From NCBI GenBank assembly GCA_015295835.1, contig DVEG01000020.1, forward strand, positions 62,001 through 126,000: DNA of 64,000 nt, read 5' to 3'. Position numbers and translations under genes: made by a program. Source of the stretch: Oscillatoriaceae cyanobacterium M7585_C2015_266 (lineage in GTDB: Bacteria; Cyanobacteriota; Cyanobacteriia; Cyanobacteriales; Oscillatoriaceae). Shown one piece after another: positions 53,309 to 63,968 of the stretch. Within the stretch, counting starts at the first letter, position 1. Every line of letters begins with the position of its first letter. The notes beneath the pieces were generated by a model. It saw nothing but the letters and a program-made list of their open reading frames with translations, was not told where the DNA came from and searched no databases.

Positions 53309-55036
53309 TTAATATTTCCGCTCTTGGGGCTGAAAGCGGGTAATTGTCACAGGACGATATTGCAAATCAATCCCTGTAGGCGAATAATAAGCAAAAGTAT
53401 GCTTGAGAAAATTTGCGTCATCGCGCTCTGGATAGTCTTCGCGGAAATGAGCGCCGCGACTTTCCTTGCGGTTGAGGGCTGAAGTAAGAATTATTTCCCC
53501 TACTATCATCAAGCTGCGCAACTCTAGAGCTTCGATAATTTCCGTATTCCACACATTTCCCTTATCATAGAGGTAGATATCAGTATATTTTTTCTGCAAC
53601 TTTTCTAACTCTTTCAATCCTTGGCGCATCAATTCTTCTGTACGAAAGACACCGCAGTATTCTGTCATGCAGTCTTGGTAGGCTTGACGAATTTCTGCGA
53701 TGCGGTATTTACCTTTAAGATCGCAAAGGGCTTGGATTTGTTCAAAAGCAGCAGTGTAATAATACTGCTCATTTACTTCCGGCAGTTTGCGATTTTGAAC
53801 ATAGCGAGCGATCGCAGCCCCCGTAATTTTCCCATACACCACACACTCTAGCAAAGAATTGCTTCCCAGCCGATTTGCCCCGTGTACCGACACACAAGCC
53901 GCTTCCCCTGCCGCAAAAAAACCCTCCACCAATCCATCTGGCCCACTTCGCACTTGGCCATCAGTATTTACCGGGATGCCCCCCATAGAATAGTGCACGG
54001 TGGGGCGCACTGGTATCGGTTGGTGAACCGCATCGATACCGAGCAGACGATGCGCTTCTTCCCAACAGAAAGGAATGCGGCTGAGAATTTTCTCTCGCCC
54101 CATGTGACGTAAGTCAAGGTAAACAAATGGCCCTCCGGCACTACCATCAGGGTGGATGCCCCGCCCAGCGCGGATTTCCTGAGCGATCGCTCTGGAAGTA
54201 ATATCGCGGGGTGCTAATTCCAGGCGGCTAGGGGCATACTTAGCCATAAAGCGATCGCCATCACTATTAATCAAATACGCCCCTTCACCCCGTACAGCTT
54301 CAGAAATCAATACCCCCACCGGATACAGCCCCGTCGGGTGAAACTGCACAAACTCCATATCTTCCAAAGGCACCCCTGCCAGAGCCGCCATTGCCAACCC
54401 ATCTCCAGTCGAGGCGAAATCATTCGAAGTAGTATTATAAACCCGCCCGTATCCCCCCGTAGCAAACATCACCGCCTTAGCGCGGACAACTTCTATTTTC
54501 CCATCCAGAATCCGGTACATCACCACACCCTTTGCCGTACCGTCTTCCAGAATCAACCGCATGACATACCATTCATCATAGATTTTCACACCGTAGCGAC
54601 GCAGATTATTTACCAACTCGTGCAGAATAGCGTGACCTGTTTTATCAGCAGCGTAACAGGTACGATTGTGGGAGTGCCCCCCAAACGCTCGTTGAGCAAT
54701 TCGCCCATCGGGTAAGCGGGAGAAAAGTACCCCCATGTGTTCCAAGTCGATAACGACATCAGGCGCTTCTTTTGCAAGTATTTCTACCGCATCCTGATCC
54801 GCTAGGTAATCAGAACCTTTTACCGTATCGAAGGCGTGGGCTTCCCAACTATCCTCAGAATCTACATTTTTCAGTGTTGCGGCAATTCCTCCCTGCGCCG
54901 CTACCGAATGCGAGCGAATTGGGTGGGTTTTCGCTACCACAGCCACGTTTAATTTTGGATCGATGCGGGCAATCTCTACAGCAGCGCGGCAGCCAGCTAA
55001 GCCACCGCCAACAATAATTACGTCGTGTTCTAACAT
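53309..55036 (-). CDS. sdhA: Succinate dehydrogenase/fumarate reductase flavoprotein subunit
   Basis: The 575-residue protein has the FAD Rossmann motif DVIIVGGGLAGCRAAVEIAR (residues 5-24), the flavinylation-loop sequence HSVAAQGGIAATL around 43-55, and the active-site segment HPTGLYPVGVLISEAVRGEGAYL with its catalytic Arg later. It oxidises succinate with an iron-sulfur partner at the membrane. The partner sdhB is not adjacent, as is common in cyanobacteria. I chose the ATG at 55036; the upstream TTG-type frame adds 17 residues. Confidence 0.93.
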   Translation of the reverse strand: MLEHDVIIVGGGLAGCRAAVEIARIDPKLNVAVVAKTHPIRSHSVAAQGGIAATLKNVDSEDSWEAHAFDTVKGSDYLADQDAVEILAKEAPDVVIDLEHMGVLFSRLPDGRIAQRAFGGHSHNRTCYAADKTGHAILHELVNNLRRYGVKIYDEWYVMRLILEDGTAKGVVMYRILDGKIEVVRAKAVMFATGGYGRVYNTTSNDFASTGDGLAMAALAGVPLEDMEFVQFHPTGLYPVGVLISEAVRGEGAYLINSDGDRFMAKYAPSRLELAPRDITSRAIAQEIRAGRGIHPDGSAGGPFVYLDLRHMGREKILSRIPFCWEEAHRLLGIDAVHQPIPVRPTVHYSMGGIPVNTDGQVRSGPDGLVEGFFAAGEAACVSVHGANRLGSNSLLECVVYGKITGAAIARYVQNRKLPEVNEQYYYTAAFEQIQALCDLKGKYRIAEIRQAYQDCMTEYCGVFRTEELMRQGLKELEKLQKKYTDIYLYDKGNVWNTEIIEALELRSLMIVGEIILTSALNRKESRGAHFREDYPERDDANFLKHTFAYYSPTGIDLQYRPVTITRFQPQERKY

Positions 55037-55082
55037 AATAGTCTGGTTTTTAGCTAGAATTCTTACCCTTTTTATCCTGACG

Positions 55083-55110
55083 CACAAAAAAACTCCCTGC
55101 CTAGCAGGGA
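55083..55110 (-). terminator. Rho-independent terminator
   Basis: Minus-strand TCCCTGC-TAG-GCAGGGA (55094-55110) is followed by G and a run of seven Ts. It ends transcription of the 55190-55495 gene before sdhA. Confidence 0.85.
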
Positions 55111-55189
55111 AATTTTAAATAAAAAGCGCAAGCCTTTCTCTTGAGTATCAGTCAAATCTTTTTTCCCTTTCTCACTACCACCCTCTCTT

Positions 55190-55495
55190 TTACGTCACCT
55201 GAGCGGTTTTCTGGCTTGGTACGTTGTTTACCGGCTTAGAGTTTTCTGCGGTTTCTATAGGCGCAAACTCGATGTGGTTTAGTAGAGTGGTGACGAAGGC
55301 AAACAGCAGGAAGGGTAAGGATAAAACGAGTACAAGCCCGACGGTTGCTAGGGCGTAGATTTGGCGAGCGCTGCTCCACAAGGCAAGTGCTGAGGCTAGG
55401 CTAACGAAGATGACGATTAGCCAAACGATGATTTGCCCGTAGATATCTCCAAAGGTGAGGGTGCAGACTAAGCGATATCTTTTGAATTCATTCAT
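55190..55495 (-). CDS. Small membrane protein of unknown function
   Basis: The 101-residue protein has two transmembrane helices (about residues 20-38 and 48-72) and hydrophilic ends; the C-terminus is polar (ENSKPVNNVPSQKTAQVT). ATG start at 55495. It is followed by a clear terminator, so it is transcribed alone upstream of sdhA. I do not recognise a family. Confidence 0.65.
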   Translation of the reverse strand: MNEFKRYRLVCTLTFGDIYGQIIVWLIVIFVSLASALALWSSARQIYALATVGLVLVLSLPFLLFAFVTTLLNHIEFAPIETAENSKPVNNVPSQKTAQVT

Positions 55496-55944
55496 GGCAT
55501 ACCTCGAAATATTGCTTTTAAAAAAGTTGTATAGTATGGCTCAATATTCTAAAAATTTTTGCAACATGACTTTACAATCTGCCTGGGTTGGTGGCTCCTT
55601 CGTCGGCGCTGTGGCTGGCAAGTCGAGATAGGCAGTATTTTTTCCTATTCCCGCTTCCTTTGCTGTTGGGCAAGAATTTTTATTCACTATATAGCTTTGA
55701 TTGAATTTGGTTGATTTTATAATCTTATTTTAAGATTTACTAGGAGGTGTTTCAGATAGAATAGGGAAATGAGCTTTGGCAAGGGGAAAGAAAATTTCAT
55801 AATATTATTTTAAGATTGAGTAGCGGTGGATTGAGATAAACTGAAAAAAAAAGAAGCTTTTTGCAGGTCATATGCTAATAAATAGGAAGATTTAATTCAA
55901 AGCTAAACTCCACTAAAAAGTCTGAAAGTTAGGGGATAAAGAAC
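55496..55944. other. Intergenic region with a diverged direct repeat
   Basis: About 450 bases; the main feature is the pair of 42-base copies at 55719 and 55799. A short frame near 55536-55630 is not credible. Promoters for the flanking divergent genes lie here. Confidence 0.45.
55719..55840. repeat. Imperfect 42-bp direct repeat, period 80
   Basis: The copies at 55719-55760 and 55799-55840 share ATAAT-TTATTTTAAGATT, followed by a similar TAG-GGTG and AGATA segment. The spacing of exactly 80 bases is close to whole helical turns, so paired regulator sites upstream of the TPR gene are possible. Confidence 0.55.
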
Positions 55945-56559
55945 ATGTTGCCGTTATTAAAGAAAGTGAGTGGAATTGCTTTAAAATTATGGAATGGGTG
56001 CAAAATTTGGCGGTGTTCTGAGCAGGCGAGGGAGGAAAAGGCAGGGAGAAATCACTTCCCTAGTAGAGAAGCGGCAGAATGCGCCATCAAAAAAGCAAAC
56101 TTGAGAGAGAATGAGTATGAGGCTTGGAATCAGGAAGGAAACAGATTGTTGTTGAATAGACGCTATGAAGAAGCGCTCGCAGCATTCGAGAAGGCGCTAC
56201 AGTTAAAACCGAATTGCTCTTATGCGTGGCAATTGCGGGGTGACGCACTGCGGCAGACAAAACGCTATGCCGAAGCGCTCGCTTCTTATGATAAAGCTAT
56301 AGAATTTAGCGCTACCCCCATTTCGCGCTACCAAGCCCTAAATGCCAGAGGAGCGCTGTTATTAGAGCTAGAAAACTACGAAGATGCGCTTGCTGCCTAC
56401 GATAACGCCCTGGCAATTTGCCCGAATGGTATGGCAGCACCTCACATTCTAGAAATGAAAGGCATTGCTTTGTCGAGATTAAGACGGTATGACGAAGCCG
56501 CAGTTTTATTTGATACAGCCTATGCCAAAGCTTTAGAAGTCTGTGCGAAAACTTTATGA
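55945..56559 (+). CDS. TPR-repeat protein
   Basis: The 204-residue protein contains about four tetratricopeptide repeats (residues 55-190), of the form AWNQEGNRLLLNRRYEEALAAFEKALQLKPN, then AWQLRGDALRQTKRYAEALASYDKAI. No signal peptide or membrane segment is obvious. It is probably an adaptor. The N-terminal about 50 residues are basic and variable. AGGGGA precedes the ATG. It converges with chlH. Confidence 0.82.
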   Translation: MLPLLKKVSGIALKLWNGCKIWRCSEQAREEKAGRNHFPSREAAECAIKKANLRENEYEAWNQEGNRLLLNRRYEEALAAFEKALQLKPNCSYAWQLRGDALRQTKRYAEALASYDKAIEFSATPISRYQALNARGALLLELENYEDALAAYDNALAICPNGMAAPHILEMKGIALSRLRRYDEAAVLFDTAYAKALEVCAKTL

Positions 56560-56627
56560 ACTTTCTTAAAATCTTGTAACACAACGCCAAGAATACATAG
56601 GTATAAATATGTATTGATTAAAAGTGC

Positions 56628-56652
56628 AGCCCCACCCTGTGAGAGTGAGGCT
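56628..56652. terminator. Hairpin between the convergent TPR and chlH genes
   Basis: AGCC-CAC and GTG-GGCT pair with single mismatches, just past the chlH stop (minus strand) and about 70 bases past the TPR stop. No T-run, so the role is inferred from position. Confidence 0.4.
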
Positions 56653-56664
56653 TCATATAAGCGA

Positions 56665-59600
56665 CTATTCTATTCCTTCAATCCGATCTTCAACTTCCTG
56701 ATACAATTGACGCAAGAGTTCGATATTCTCTTCACTCGTTTGCCAATATCCGCGCCCATTAGCTTCTAACAAAGTTGCCACCATTTTGCGGAACGAATTA
56801 GGATTAAGGTTCATCAGCCGCTGCCGCATCGCCTCATCCTTCATAAAAGTTTCATTCGTTTCCTCATACACCCAATTATCGACTGCGTCAGCAGTTGCGC
56901 TCCATCCCATAGTATTTACGAGACGCTTAGAAAGCTCGCGCACGCCTTCGTAACCGTGAGACAGCATTCCCTCATACCATTTAGGGTTAAGAAGCTTAGT
57001 GCGCGCGTCTAAACGCACAGTTTCTGACAGAGTACGAATTTGGGCATTTGCGGTAGTAGTATCTGCCATATACGCTGCTGGCATTTTGCCGTCATTGCGG
57101 AGAGAGGCAATTACCTTTGTAGGATCGGAATCATAATAGTGGGATACGTCCGTGAGACTGATTTCTGAAGAGTCGAGATTTTGGAAAGTCACTTCAGCAG
57201 TTTTCAGAGTTGACTCAAATATTTGACGTGATTGTTCAAAAGTGCCGGGATTATCGGAGGAAAAGGCAAAAGACTTGCGCGTCAGATACATTTCCTGCAA
57301 CTGAGATTCGTTTTCCCAGGTGCCATTTTCTACCGCTAAATTGATATTAGAAGAATAGGAACCAGATGCATTTGAGAAGACACGAGTGGCGGCTTGTCGC
57401 AGACTAATTCCCATTTCCTCAGTTTGCTTAAGGGCGTGCTTGCGGACAAAATTCATTTCTAGGGGTTCATCAGCTTCGGCTGCCATTTTTACGGCTTTAT
57501 CCAACAGGAGCATCTGATTGATAAACAAGTCGCGGAAGACGCCGGAGCAGTTGATGACTACGTCAATACGAGGGCGCCCTAATTCTTCTAGGGGAATGAG
57601 TTCTAATTTGTTGACTCGCCCCAAGGCGTCGGGGAGGGGTTTGACTCCCAGCATCCACATGATTTGGGCGAGGGATTCGCCATAGGTTTTGATATTGTCG
57701 GTTCCCCAGAGTACGCAGGCGATCGTTTCTGGGTATTTACCGTTATTTTCGGCTAGCTGTCGGGCTAGTAGGCGATCGACTACTATTTTAGCGGATTTAA
57801 CTGCGGCAGCGGTGGGGATGGATTGGGGATCGAGGGCGTGTATATTTTTGCCGGTGGGTAGTACATTTGGGTTACGGATGGGATCGCCACCAGGTCCTGG
57901 TAGAATATATTCGCCTTCGAGAGCTCGCAGCATAGCGCCGAGTTCATTGTCGGCACAGATTTGTTGTAGGCAGAATTCCAGGTACTGGAAGAGGGGTTTT
58001 ATTTGTTCTGAGTCTACTTTTTTGTACCCGGCTTGGTGTATGGCTTCTAGCCAAGGTTCTTTTTTGCCCATGTTAAAGAAATTGAGCTTAGAGACGAGGG
58101 AGACTCGCCCGGAGGCGTCAGTTTGTTCTTTGACAAGGGCGGTAACAGCGGCGCGGGTTGTCATTGTTATATTTTGCAGGAGTTGAACTTCGGAAAGAAT
58201 ACCTTTGTCGCTGTTTTGGTAGATTTCCTCGATGTCGCGCCCGATGCTGTTGGCGATGATGCGTGGTAGGGAGAGGATGCCTTCTTCTTCGCGATCAAAA
58301 GAGGCGATATTGACGAGAGTAGCGATCGCTTCTTCTGCGGTTGGTGGTTTACCAATCACGTGCAAACCACATGGCAGCAAGCGTGATTCTATTTCCATCA
58401 GCTTGCGGTAGACAATGCCGATGATATTATCCCGCTCCTGAGGGTTCATCTCAGCGGCATCTTTATCCGGCAGAGCGATATCTTTATCAAGATTCACCAT
58501 CCGGCACTTATCCATGATAGTGTTAACAATTTGCACGCCGCGCCCGGAATCCTTAAGACTTTGATAGGAGCCTATCAGCTCGCTCAATTCTTGCAATCCT
58601 TTGTACAATCCAGCATTTTCAGCCGGTGGAGTTAAGTAGCTGATAGTTTCGGCGTAGCTACGGCGTTTAGCGATTGTTGCTTCAGAAGGATTATTTGCTG
58701 CGTAGTAGTACAGATTAGGAATTTTGCCAATCAGGCTATCGGGATAGCATTCTCCAGACATGCCGATTTGTTTACCCGGCATGAATTCTAGTGAACCGTG
58801 GGTGCCGAAGTGTAAGACTGCATCTGCGCCCCAGACGTGTTCTAAATAGGTGTAGTAAGCGGCAAAGCCGTGGTGGGGGCTAGCGGAACGGCTGAAAAGC
58901 AAGCGCATTGGATCGCCTTCGTAGCCGAAAGTGGGCTGTACGCCGATAAAGATATTGCCGAAATGTTTTCCGTAGATGAGTAAATTTTGCCCATCGCTGT
59001 TGAGGTTTCCTGGTGGGGGTCCCCAGTTTTCTTCTATGCGGGTAGAGTACGGAGTAAGTTTTTCGTACTCTTCTACAGACATGCGGTAGGCGATGTTCAG
59101 TTCGGGGCTGCTGTATTGGGCTTGAGGATCGTGGATTATTTCCTGCATTAGGGCTGTGGCTGATTCTGGCAGGTTTTGCACGTCGTAGCCATTGTTTTTC
59201 AGGGCTTCCATGACTTTATAGATGGAGCCGAATACGTCGAGATAGGCTGCGGTGCCGACGTTGCCTTTATCTGGCGGGAAGCTGAATATGGTTATGGCTA
59301 TTTTCTTTTCTAGTTTGGGTTTCCGACGCAGGTTGGCCCACTTGAGGGCGCGTGTGGCTATGGCTTCGATGCGATCTTGGAGAGCGATCGCTTTACCTGT
59401 GACTCCATCTCGCCCTGACATGATTATCGGTTCGATCGCTCCGTCGAGTTCGGGTATAGCTATCTGCAAGGCTACTTGAATCGGGTGTAGCCCTAAATCG
59501 CTATCTTGCCATTCTTCGGTGGTTTGGAACACCAAGGGCAGGGCTACCATGTAGGGACGATTCAACCGTTTTAGAGATTCGATCGCTTTAGGATGGTCTT

Positions 59601-60660
59601 GTCGAGCTGGGCCACCTACGAGGGCAAATCCTGTGAGAGATACTACGGCATCCACTAAGGGCAAGGGCGTGACCCCTTTAGGTCCTACATCCCAGAAGTA
59701 CGCATCCACTGGTTTAGAAAAGTCTAATCCGCCTGCAAATACGGGAATCGGGCGTGCTCCCTGGGCTTCCAATTCTTGCACCATTGCCACATAGTGGGCG
59801 TCGTCACCAGTGACTAGGTGGGTGCGTTGTAATATTAATCCTATGCAGGGGGCAAGAGGATCTTTTAAATCGTTGGCAATATCTTTGCGTTTGTTATACC
59901 AGTTGAGGTATTCTTTGACATCTTCAAACATTTTCGGTGCCAAGGGGTGCCAGATGCCCATATCTGGGTAGATAACTGGTTCTTTGTATGCAAACGATAT
60001 TCCCCCGGCGCGCTCGCCCTTAAGGACGTATTTATCAACTAGCATTAATAAGAAGTTTTCCAGGTTTTCGGCAGAACCCCCTAGCCAATACTGGAAACTG
60101 AGCATGAAGTTACGAGCGTCCTGAGCTTTGTCGAGCGGCAGGTATTTCAGGACTTTGGGTAATGTTTGCAGGAGCTTGAGCATCCCGTCTTGAAAGGAGC
60201 CGCTGGATTTTTCCTTGCGCTTGCGCATAAATTGCGCTATTGCACTTTTCGATTGACCCAGTTGAGCCATCGAGAAGCTTCCCATTTTGTTGAGGCGCAT
60301 GACTTGGGGCATGGAAGGGAAGACGACAGCAACGTCGAGTTTGTCGCGATGCGGCTCCACTGCTGCCACTACTTTTTCTGCTAAGTCTTCAATGAAAATA
60401 AGTGACGCGATGAATATATTTGCTTTGGCTACATCGCGTTTAAATGCCTCGTAGTTTTCGGGATCGCGCAGTTCTTCGATCAGATAGCCGTCGATTTCGA
60501 TGGCCACATTTGGATTGTTTTGGTTGATTGAGCGAACGGCTGCCGATAAGGCACTCTGATACTGGGCTTCTAGCACGACATAGACCACCTTGATTAGCGA
60601 TCGCCCGTTCAGGTTATCGGGCTCTATATGTCTTATGGTGGGCTTGACGTGAGTGAACAT
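56665..60660 (-). CDS. chlH: Magnesium chelatase subunit H
   Basis: ChlH binds protoporphyrin IX and, with ChlI and ChlD, inserts Mg2+ for chlorophyll synthesis. The 1331-residue chain from ATG 60660 is the standard length and begins [20 protein letters not shown]. Characteristic blocks include [25 protein letters not shown] and [19 protein letters not shown]; the C-terminal part ends with the [18 protein letters not shown] segment. An upstream in-frame start would add 15 residues. chlI and chlD are not nearby. A roughly 320-base gap precedes it. Confidence 0.96.
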   Translation of the reverse strand: MFTHVKPTIRHIEPDNLNGRSLIKVVYVVLEAQYQSALSAAVRSINQNNPNVAIEIDGYLIEELRDPENYEAFKRDVAKANIFIASLIFIEDLAEKVVAAVEPHRDKLDVAVVFPSMPQVMRLNKMGSFSMAQLGQSKSAIAQFMRKRKEKSSGSFQDGMLKLLQTLPKVLKYLPLDKAQDARNFMLSFQYWLGGSAENLENFLLMLVDKYVLKGERAGGISFAYKEPVIYPDMGIWHPLAPKMFEDVKEYLNWYNKRKDIANDLKDPLAPCIGLILQRTHLVTGDDAHYVAMVQELEAQGARPIPVFAGGLDFSKPVDAYFWDVGPKGVTPLPLVDAVVSLTGFALVGGPARQDHPKAIESLKRLNRPYMVALPLVFQTTEEWQDSDLGLHPIQVALQIAIPELDGAIEPIIMSGRDGVTGKAIALQDRIEAIATRALKWANLRRKPKLEKKIAITIFSFPPDKGNVGTAAYLDVFGSIYKVMEALKNNGYDVQNLPESATALMQEIIHDPQAQYSSPELNIAYRMSVEEYEKLTPYSTRIEENWGPPPGNLNSDGQNLLIYGKHFGNIFIGVQPTFGYEGDPMRLLFSRSASPHHGFAAYYTYLEHVWGADAVLHFGTHGSLEFMPGKQIGMSGECYPDSLIGKIPNLYYYAANNPSEATIAKRRSYAETISYLTPPAENAGLYKGLQELSELIGSYQSLKDSGRGVQIVNTIMDKCRMVNLDKDIALPDKDAAEMNPQERDNIIGIVYRKLMEIESRLLPCGLHVIGKPPTAEEAIATLVNIASFDREEEGILSLPRIIANSIGRDIEEIYQNSDKGILSEVQLLQNITMTTRAAVTALVKEQTDASGRVSLVSKLNFFNMGKKEPWLEAIHQAGYKKVDSEQIKPLFQYLEFCLQQICADNELGAMLRALEGEYILPGPGGDPIRNPNVLPTGKNIHALDPQSIPTAAAVKSAKIVVDRLLARQLAENNGKYPETIACVLWGTDNIKTYGESLAQIMWMLGVKPLPDALGRVNKLELIPLEELGRPRIDVVINCSGVFRDLFINQMLLLDKAVKMAAEADEPLEMNFVRKHALKQTEEMGISLRQAATRVFSNASGSYSSNINLAVENGTWENESQLQEMYLTRKSFAFSSDNPGTFEQSRQIFESTLKTAEVTFQNLDSSEISLTDVSHYYDSDPTKVIASLRNDGKMPAAYMADTTTANAQIRTLSETVRLDARTKLLNPKWYEGMLSHGYEGVRELSKRLVNTMGWSATADAVDNWVYEETNETFMKDEAMRQRLMNLNPNSFRKMVATLLEANGRGYWQTSEENIELLRQLYQEVEDRIEGIE

Positions 60661-60982
60661 GCTTCTTTGGCTCCTTGATGATGCGTGTTCTCTTCTCTGG
60701 CGCACTCTTCATGTCGCATATGAGTGTTTTTACCAGAAAATGTCTTCTTTCTGAGGCTTTTTGGCTTATTTGCAACAATTCGATAAAATATTTGCAACTT
60801 TTTTATATAAAAATTAATTAATTTTTATTAAAACTTGCTTTTTATATTACTTAAGTGATAAAATTTAGAAAATAAAAACTTATTAAAAGAAATATAAGCC
60901 AAAGACCCGGTTTTAAATTCTTTTTAACCGGGTTTCTTAAAAGATTTTTTTGAAACGTGAGAAAAATTATCCGGCGCCAAAA
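60661..60982. other. Intergenic region with terminator-like hairpin
   Basis: About 320 AT-rich bases. ACCCGGTT (60905-60912) pairs with AACCGGGT (60926-60933); on the minus strand this lies about 50 bases past the ankyrin gene stop and probably ends it. The chlH promoter should lie nearer 60670-60800. Confidence 0.5.
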
Positions 60983-61468
60983 TCAAAGCTGAGACTGGCG
61001 ATCGCGTGCCTGTTTAAGCAACTCCATTACATCTTTCTGACCTTCATTAGAAGCCCAAATAAAAGCCGTCCAACTATTATTATCCCTCGCTTTCAAATCA
61101 GCCCCGGCATCGAGCAAAGTTTGAACCACTTGCACATGGCCCTTAGCAGCAGCACTCATCAGAGCAGTCAAGCCAAAATTTGTTTTAGCATTCACATCCG
61201 CTCCTGCCTCTAACAAAGATTTCACAATCTCCAGGTGACCAGCACCTGCAGCACCCATCAAGGCAGTCCATCCATCGGCATCAGCGGCATTAACATCAGC
61301 TCCAGCAGCTATCAGCGCCTGTACAATGCCAACGTGCCCAGCTTCAGCAGCAGCAGTTAAAGCACTCAAGCCCTCCGCATCTGAAGCATTTAAGTCTGCA
61401 CCAGCCTCGATCGCCGCTTGTACAGCAGCAGCGTCACCGTTCTTCGCCGCTTGGACCAAATCAATCAC
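60983..61468 (-). CDS. Ankyrin-repeat protein
   Basis: The 161-residue protein is almost wholly made of four or five ankyrin repeats (33-residue units such as GLSALTAAAEAGHVGIVQALIAAGADVNAADAD and GWTALMGAAGAGHLEIVKSLLEAGADVNAKT). It is an intracellular protein-binding module. No signal peptide. Starts with GTG at 61468. The repeats are very regular, implying recent duplication within the gene. The target protein is unknown. Confidence 0.93.
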   Translation of the reverse strand: MIDLVQAAKNGDAAAVQAAIEAGADLNASDAEGLSALTAAAEAGHVGIVQALIAAGADVNAADADGWTALMGAAGAGHLEIVKSLLEAGADVNAKTNFGLTALMSAAAKGHVQVVQTLLDAGADLKARDNNSWTAFIWASNEGQKDVMELLKQARDRQSQL

Positions 61469-61796
61469 AACCCTACACCCTCCTAAAAATTCCGCATTAG
61501 TTTAATAAATCCATGCCGACAATCTATTGTCGCCTAAAAGTGATCTGTATATACGCCCTGCGCGTCTAGTCAAATGGGAACTTTCTTACTCAGTTGAACG
61601 ATCTGAAATCAATATAGAAAAAACAAACCGAGAAAATGTTATGGGTGCAGCCCCCTTGATATTTTTATAGTCTGCAATTCTATGGAATTGCTTATTCACT
61701 GCACCTGTGGTACTTTTCCACAGACAGCAGAGGTAACAACTCAAGCTGTTCGATACAGCCACTCTCTATTGGGAAACTTTCTAAAAGAGTTTATTT
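61469..61796. other. Intergenic region with nested dyads
   Basis: About 330 bases. It contains nested inverted repeats at 61644-61705 (listed separately), a 6-bp dyad CTGTGG/CCACAG at 61705-61723, and one DnaA-box-like TTTTCCACA at 61714-61722. The rest shows nothing recognisable. Confidence 0.5.
61644..61705. repeat. Nested stem-loop
   Basis: The outer arms GGTGCAG (61644-61650) and CTGCACC (61699-61705) enclose an inner perfect dyad GCAATTC (61674-61680) / GAATTGC (61685-61691). It lies about 90 bases before the putative barrel-protein gene and could be a structured leader RNA or a decayed element end. Confidence 0.5.
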
Positions 61797-63968
61797 ATGA
61801 ATCTGGTGCATTTATCATGTTCTGTTTTTTTCTGTCTGTTTTTTTTGTATAAATCTGCCCTGGCGGAAGAAAAAATTTTTTTATATAAAAATCAAAAAAA
61901 TATATTATATAATAATCCTAAAAGTAGCTTAAAAATTTTTTCAAAGTTGGAAAATTTGTCGGAGGGGAAATTAACTGAGAATTTGACGAAGAGCGCCATT
62001 GATAAAGAAGCTGTTTCCCTGCAAAAATATCGCCAATCAATGCCATCTACTTCTGCTTACGATCTGCGCGCGATCGCTCCATACAATCCAGATCATACTA
62101 ATAAGATATCAGATTTTACCAAACTGCCAGAACTCTCTCAAACCGATTCCCTAGGCGCTACGACCCGCACAGCTCAAATCAATAACCAGAATCTCCCCTC
62201 CACCCAACCTCCCAGACTGCCAGGAGTACGCGGAGATATTTTAAGAAGTCGTGCCACCATCCTCACAACTGCACATCAACTTCAGCAAGACGAAGTTCTG
62301 ACATTTCTACGCTACCGTCAAGCCTTACCATCCGGTACAGCAGCAGAAATTGGGCTAACAGGTCAACCGACTTTTGGATTTAGTTGGGGCGTCACTGACA
62401 ACTTAGAATTAACATTAGACGCCCAGACAATTGACAATTCAGGTCCCGTGGAACAGGGAGACTTCCGGGCACAAAGAACCACCGCAACGGGAAGCGGCAA
62501 CTTTTTTCAAGAATTCACCTTACAGGGAAAACAGCGAATTTGGCAAAATTCCTCAGGCTCTCAAGCCCTCAGCGGAGTCTTTGCCCTTTCCAGAGGGGTA
62601 CGCTCCTATCGGTTTTCTGATAAAAATTCCGTTCCCCTGTCTGAGGGAGATAATAAACAGGAAATTATACCGTCGCTAGAATTTCCTTTTACCTACAGCA
62701 ACGATGGGGGATTTCAGTTTACCCTTTCTCCAAAATTAATTTTCTTACCAGAAGACAATGCTTTGTATTTTCGCCGCCCTCCAGTTGACAAACCAGGTTC
62801 TTTTGGTACGATGATGGGTTTGGCAGCGGGAGTGAGTTTTTCTCCCAATTATAAATTAGTACTGTGGGGAGATGTGTTTTTCCCTTTTTTCGGTAGGAAT
62901 ACGATTGAGCGCCGTACTGGGCTTCCCGCTAGCTCACCGACTTTTAATGCAGGGATTCGCTATCTGATTAATCCCCGTCTCTCTGCGGATTTCTTTATTT
63001 CTAATGCTCTGGGTAATACAGGGGCGCTTTCTGCGATCGCTGATAAAGAATTTGTTTCCTTGGGCGGCTCTTTGACTTATATTCCCAGCTTTACTGCTGC
63101 CAATCGCAAGTATCCTAAAAATTTCCAAGCAACTCTACAACCGCCTCCTCATACTCCTGCTGGTTTTGCCTTTTTTGACGGCGGTACTATACCAAATCAA
63201 CAGTTACTTTCCACAATTCAAGGCAGCAGTCAAGGTATCCTCACTGCTTTGCGCTATGGATTGCTCGATGACTTTGAAGTTAATATTTTTCTGGATGCGA
63301 TTTCAGGAAAAGAAGACGAATCGGAATTAGGTATTGGAACTAAGATTCGTTTTTTGCATCAAGCTGATGGTGATCCTTTGACATTAAGTGCTTTGTTTAC
63401 CGTAGCTCGTTCAAATAATGTATTGGTGAATTTTCTCAGTGAGAATCGCAACGAATTTAAACAGCGGAAATTGAAAAAGCGGGGGTTTGCCTTAAGCAAC
63501 GAAGTCTGTTCTTTTGATGGGGGTGTTAGTGGAAATGATGGCGAATGTCTGATTGTGACAATTTCTACCCCCATACACTATCAGTTTAAAAATGGAATTG
63601 CTCTTTGGCTGACTCCGACGCTGGGATTCGTGCAGCGTAATGGTTTGGAAATTGGAGGCTTTAATTTAGGAGCTGCGATTCCTTTGTGGGAAAATCTTAA
63701 TTTGATTGCTGAGGCGGGTTGGGATATGACAGGCAAGGGCAATGCAATTGTGGGAAGCGATCGCGAAACGATTATACCTTGGAGTTTAGGTTTTCGCTGG
63801 AATATTTCCTCATTTTTTGGTATTATATCTCCTAAAGAAACTCCAGGGCTGCAAGTCGAGGCTTATGTTACTAATCGCGTTGGCTCAACTCCGTTTCACA
63901 ATATGCGGGTAAGAGCTGATAATGATTTAGCAGTGGGTGTGGGTTTGTTGTTTCCCATTCAATTTTAA
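61797..63968 (+). CDS. Large putative outer-membrane beta-barrel protein
   Basis: The 723-residue protein has an N-terminal signal peptide (MNLVHLSCSVFFCLFFLYKSALA, cleavage probably after Ala-23), a polar, low-complexity N-terminal third, and a C-terminal half of alternating hydrophobic strands (about residues 190-723), ending in the aromatic-terminated FPIQF motif common to barrel proteins. I recognise no named family beyond this. ATG at 61797. It may be a cyanobacterial surface or porin-like protein; its function is unknown. Only 32 bases follow before the window ends. Confidence 0.7.
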   Translation: MNLVHLSCSVFFCLFFLYKSALAEEKIFLYKNQKNILYNNPKSSLKIFSKLENLSEGKLTENLTKSAIDKEAVSLQKYRQSMPSTSAYDLRAIAPYNPDHTNKISDFTKLPELSQTDSLGATTRTAQINNQNLPSTQPPRLPGVRGDILRSRATILTTAHQLQQDEVLTFLRYRQALPSGTAAEIGLTGQPTFGFSWGVTDNLELTLDAQTIDNSGPVEQGDFRAQRTTATGSGNFFQEFTLQGKQRIWQNSSGSQALSGVFALSRGVRSYRFSDKNSVPLSEGDNKQEIIPSLEFPFTYSNDGGFQFTLSPKLIFLPEDNALYFRRPPVDKPGSFGTMMGLAAGVSFSPNYKLVLWGDVFFPFFGRNTIERRTGLPASSPTFNAGIRYLINPRLSADFFISNALGNTGALSAIADKEFVSLGGSLTYIPSFTAANRKYPKNFQATLQPPPHTPAGFAFFDGGTIPNQQLLSTIQGSSQGILTALRYGLLDDFEVNIFLDAISGKEDESELGIGTKIRFLHQADGDPLTLSALFTVARSNNVLVNFLSENRNEFKQRKLKKRGFALSNEVCSFDGGVSGNDGECLIVTISTPIHYQFKNGIALWLTPTLGFVQRNGLEIGGFNLGAAIPLWENLNLIAEAGWDMTGKGNAIVGSDRETIIPWSLGFRWNISSFFGIISPKETPGLQVEAYVTNRVGSTPFHNMRVRADNDLAVGVGLLFPIQF

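Noticed and set aside
61714-61722. DnaA-box-like TTTTCCACA, considered as sign of an origin
   Set aside because: Only one such box is seen, with no dnaA or dnaN gene; chance occurrence is likely.
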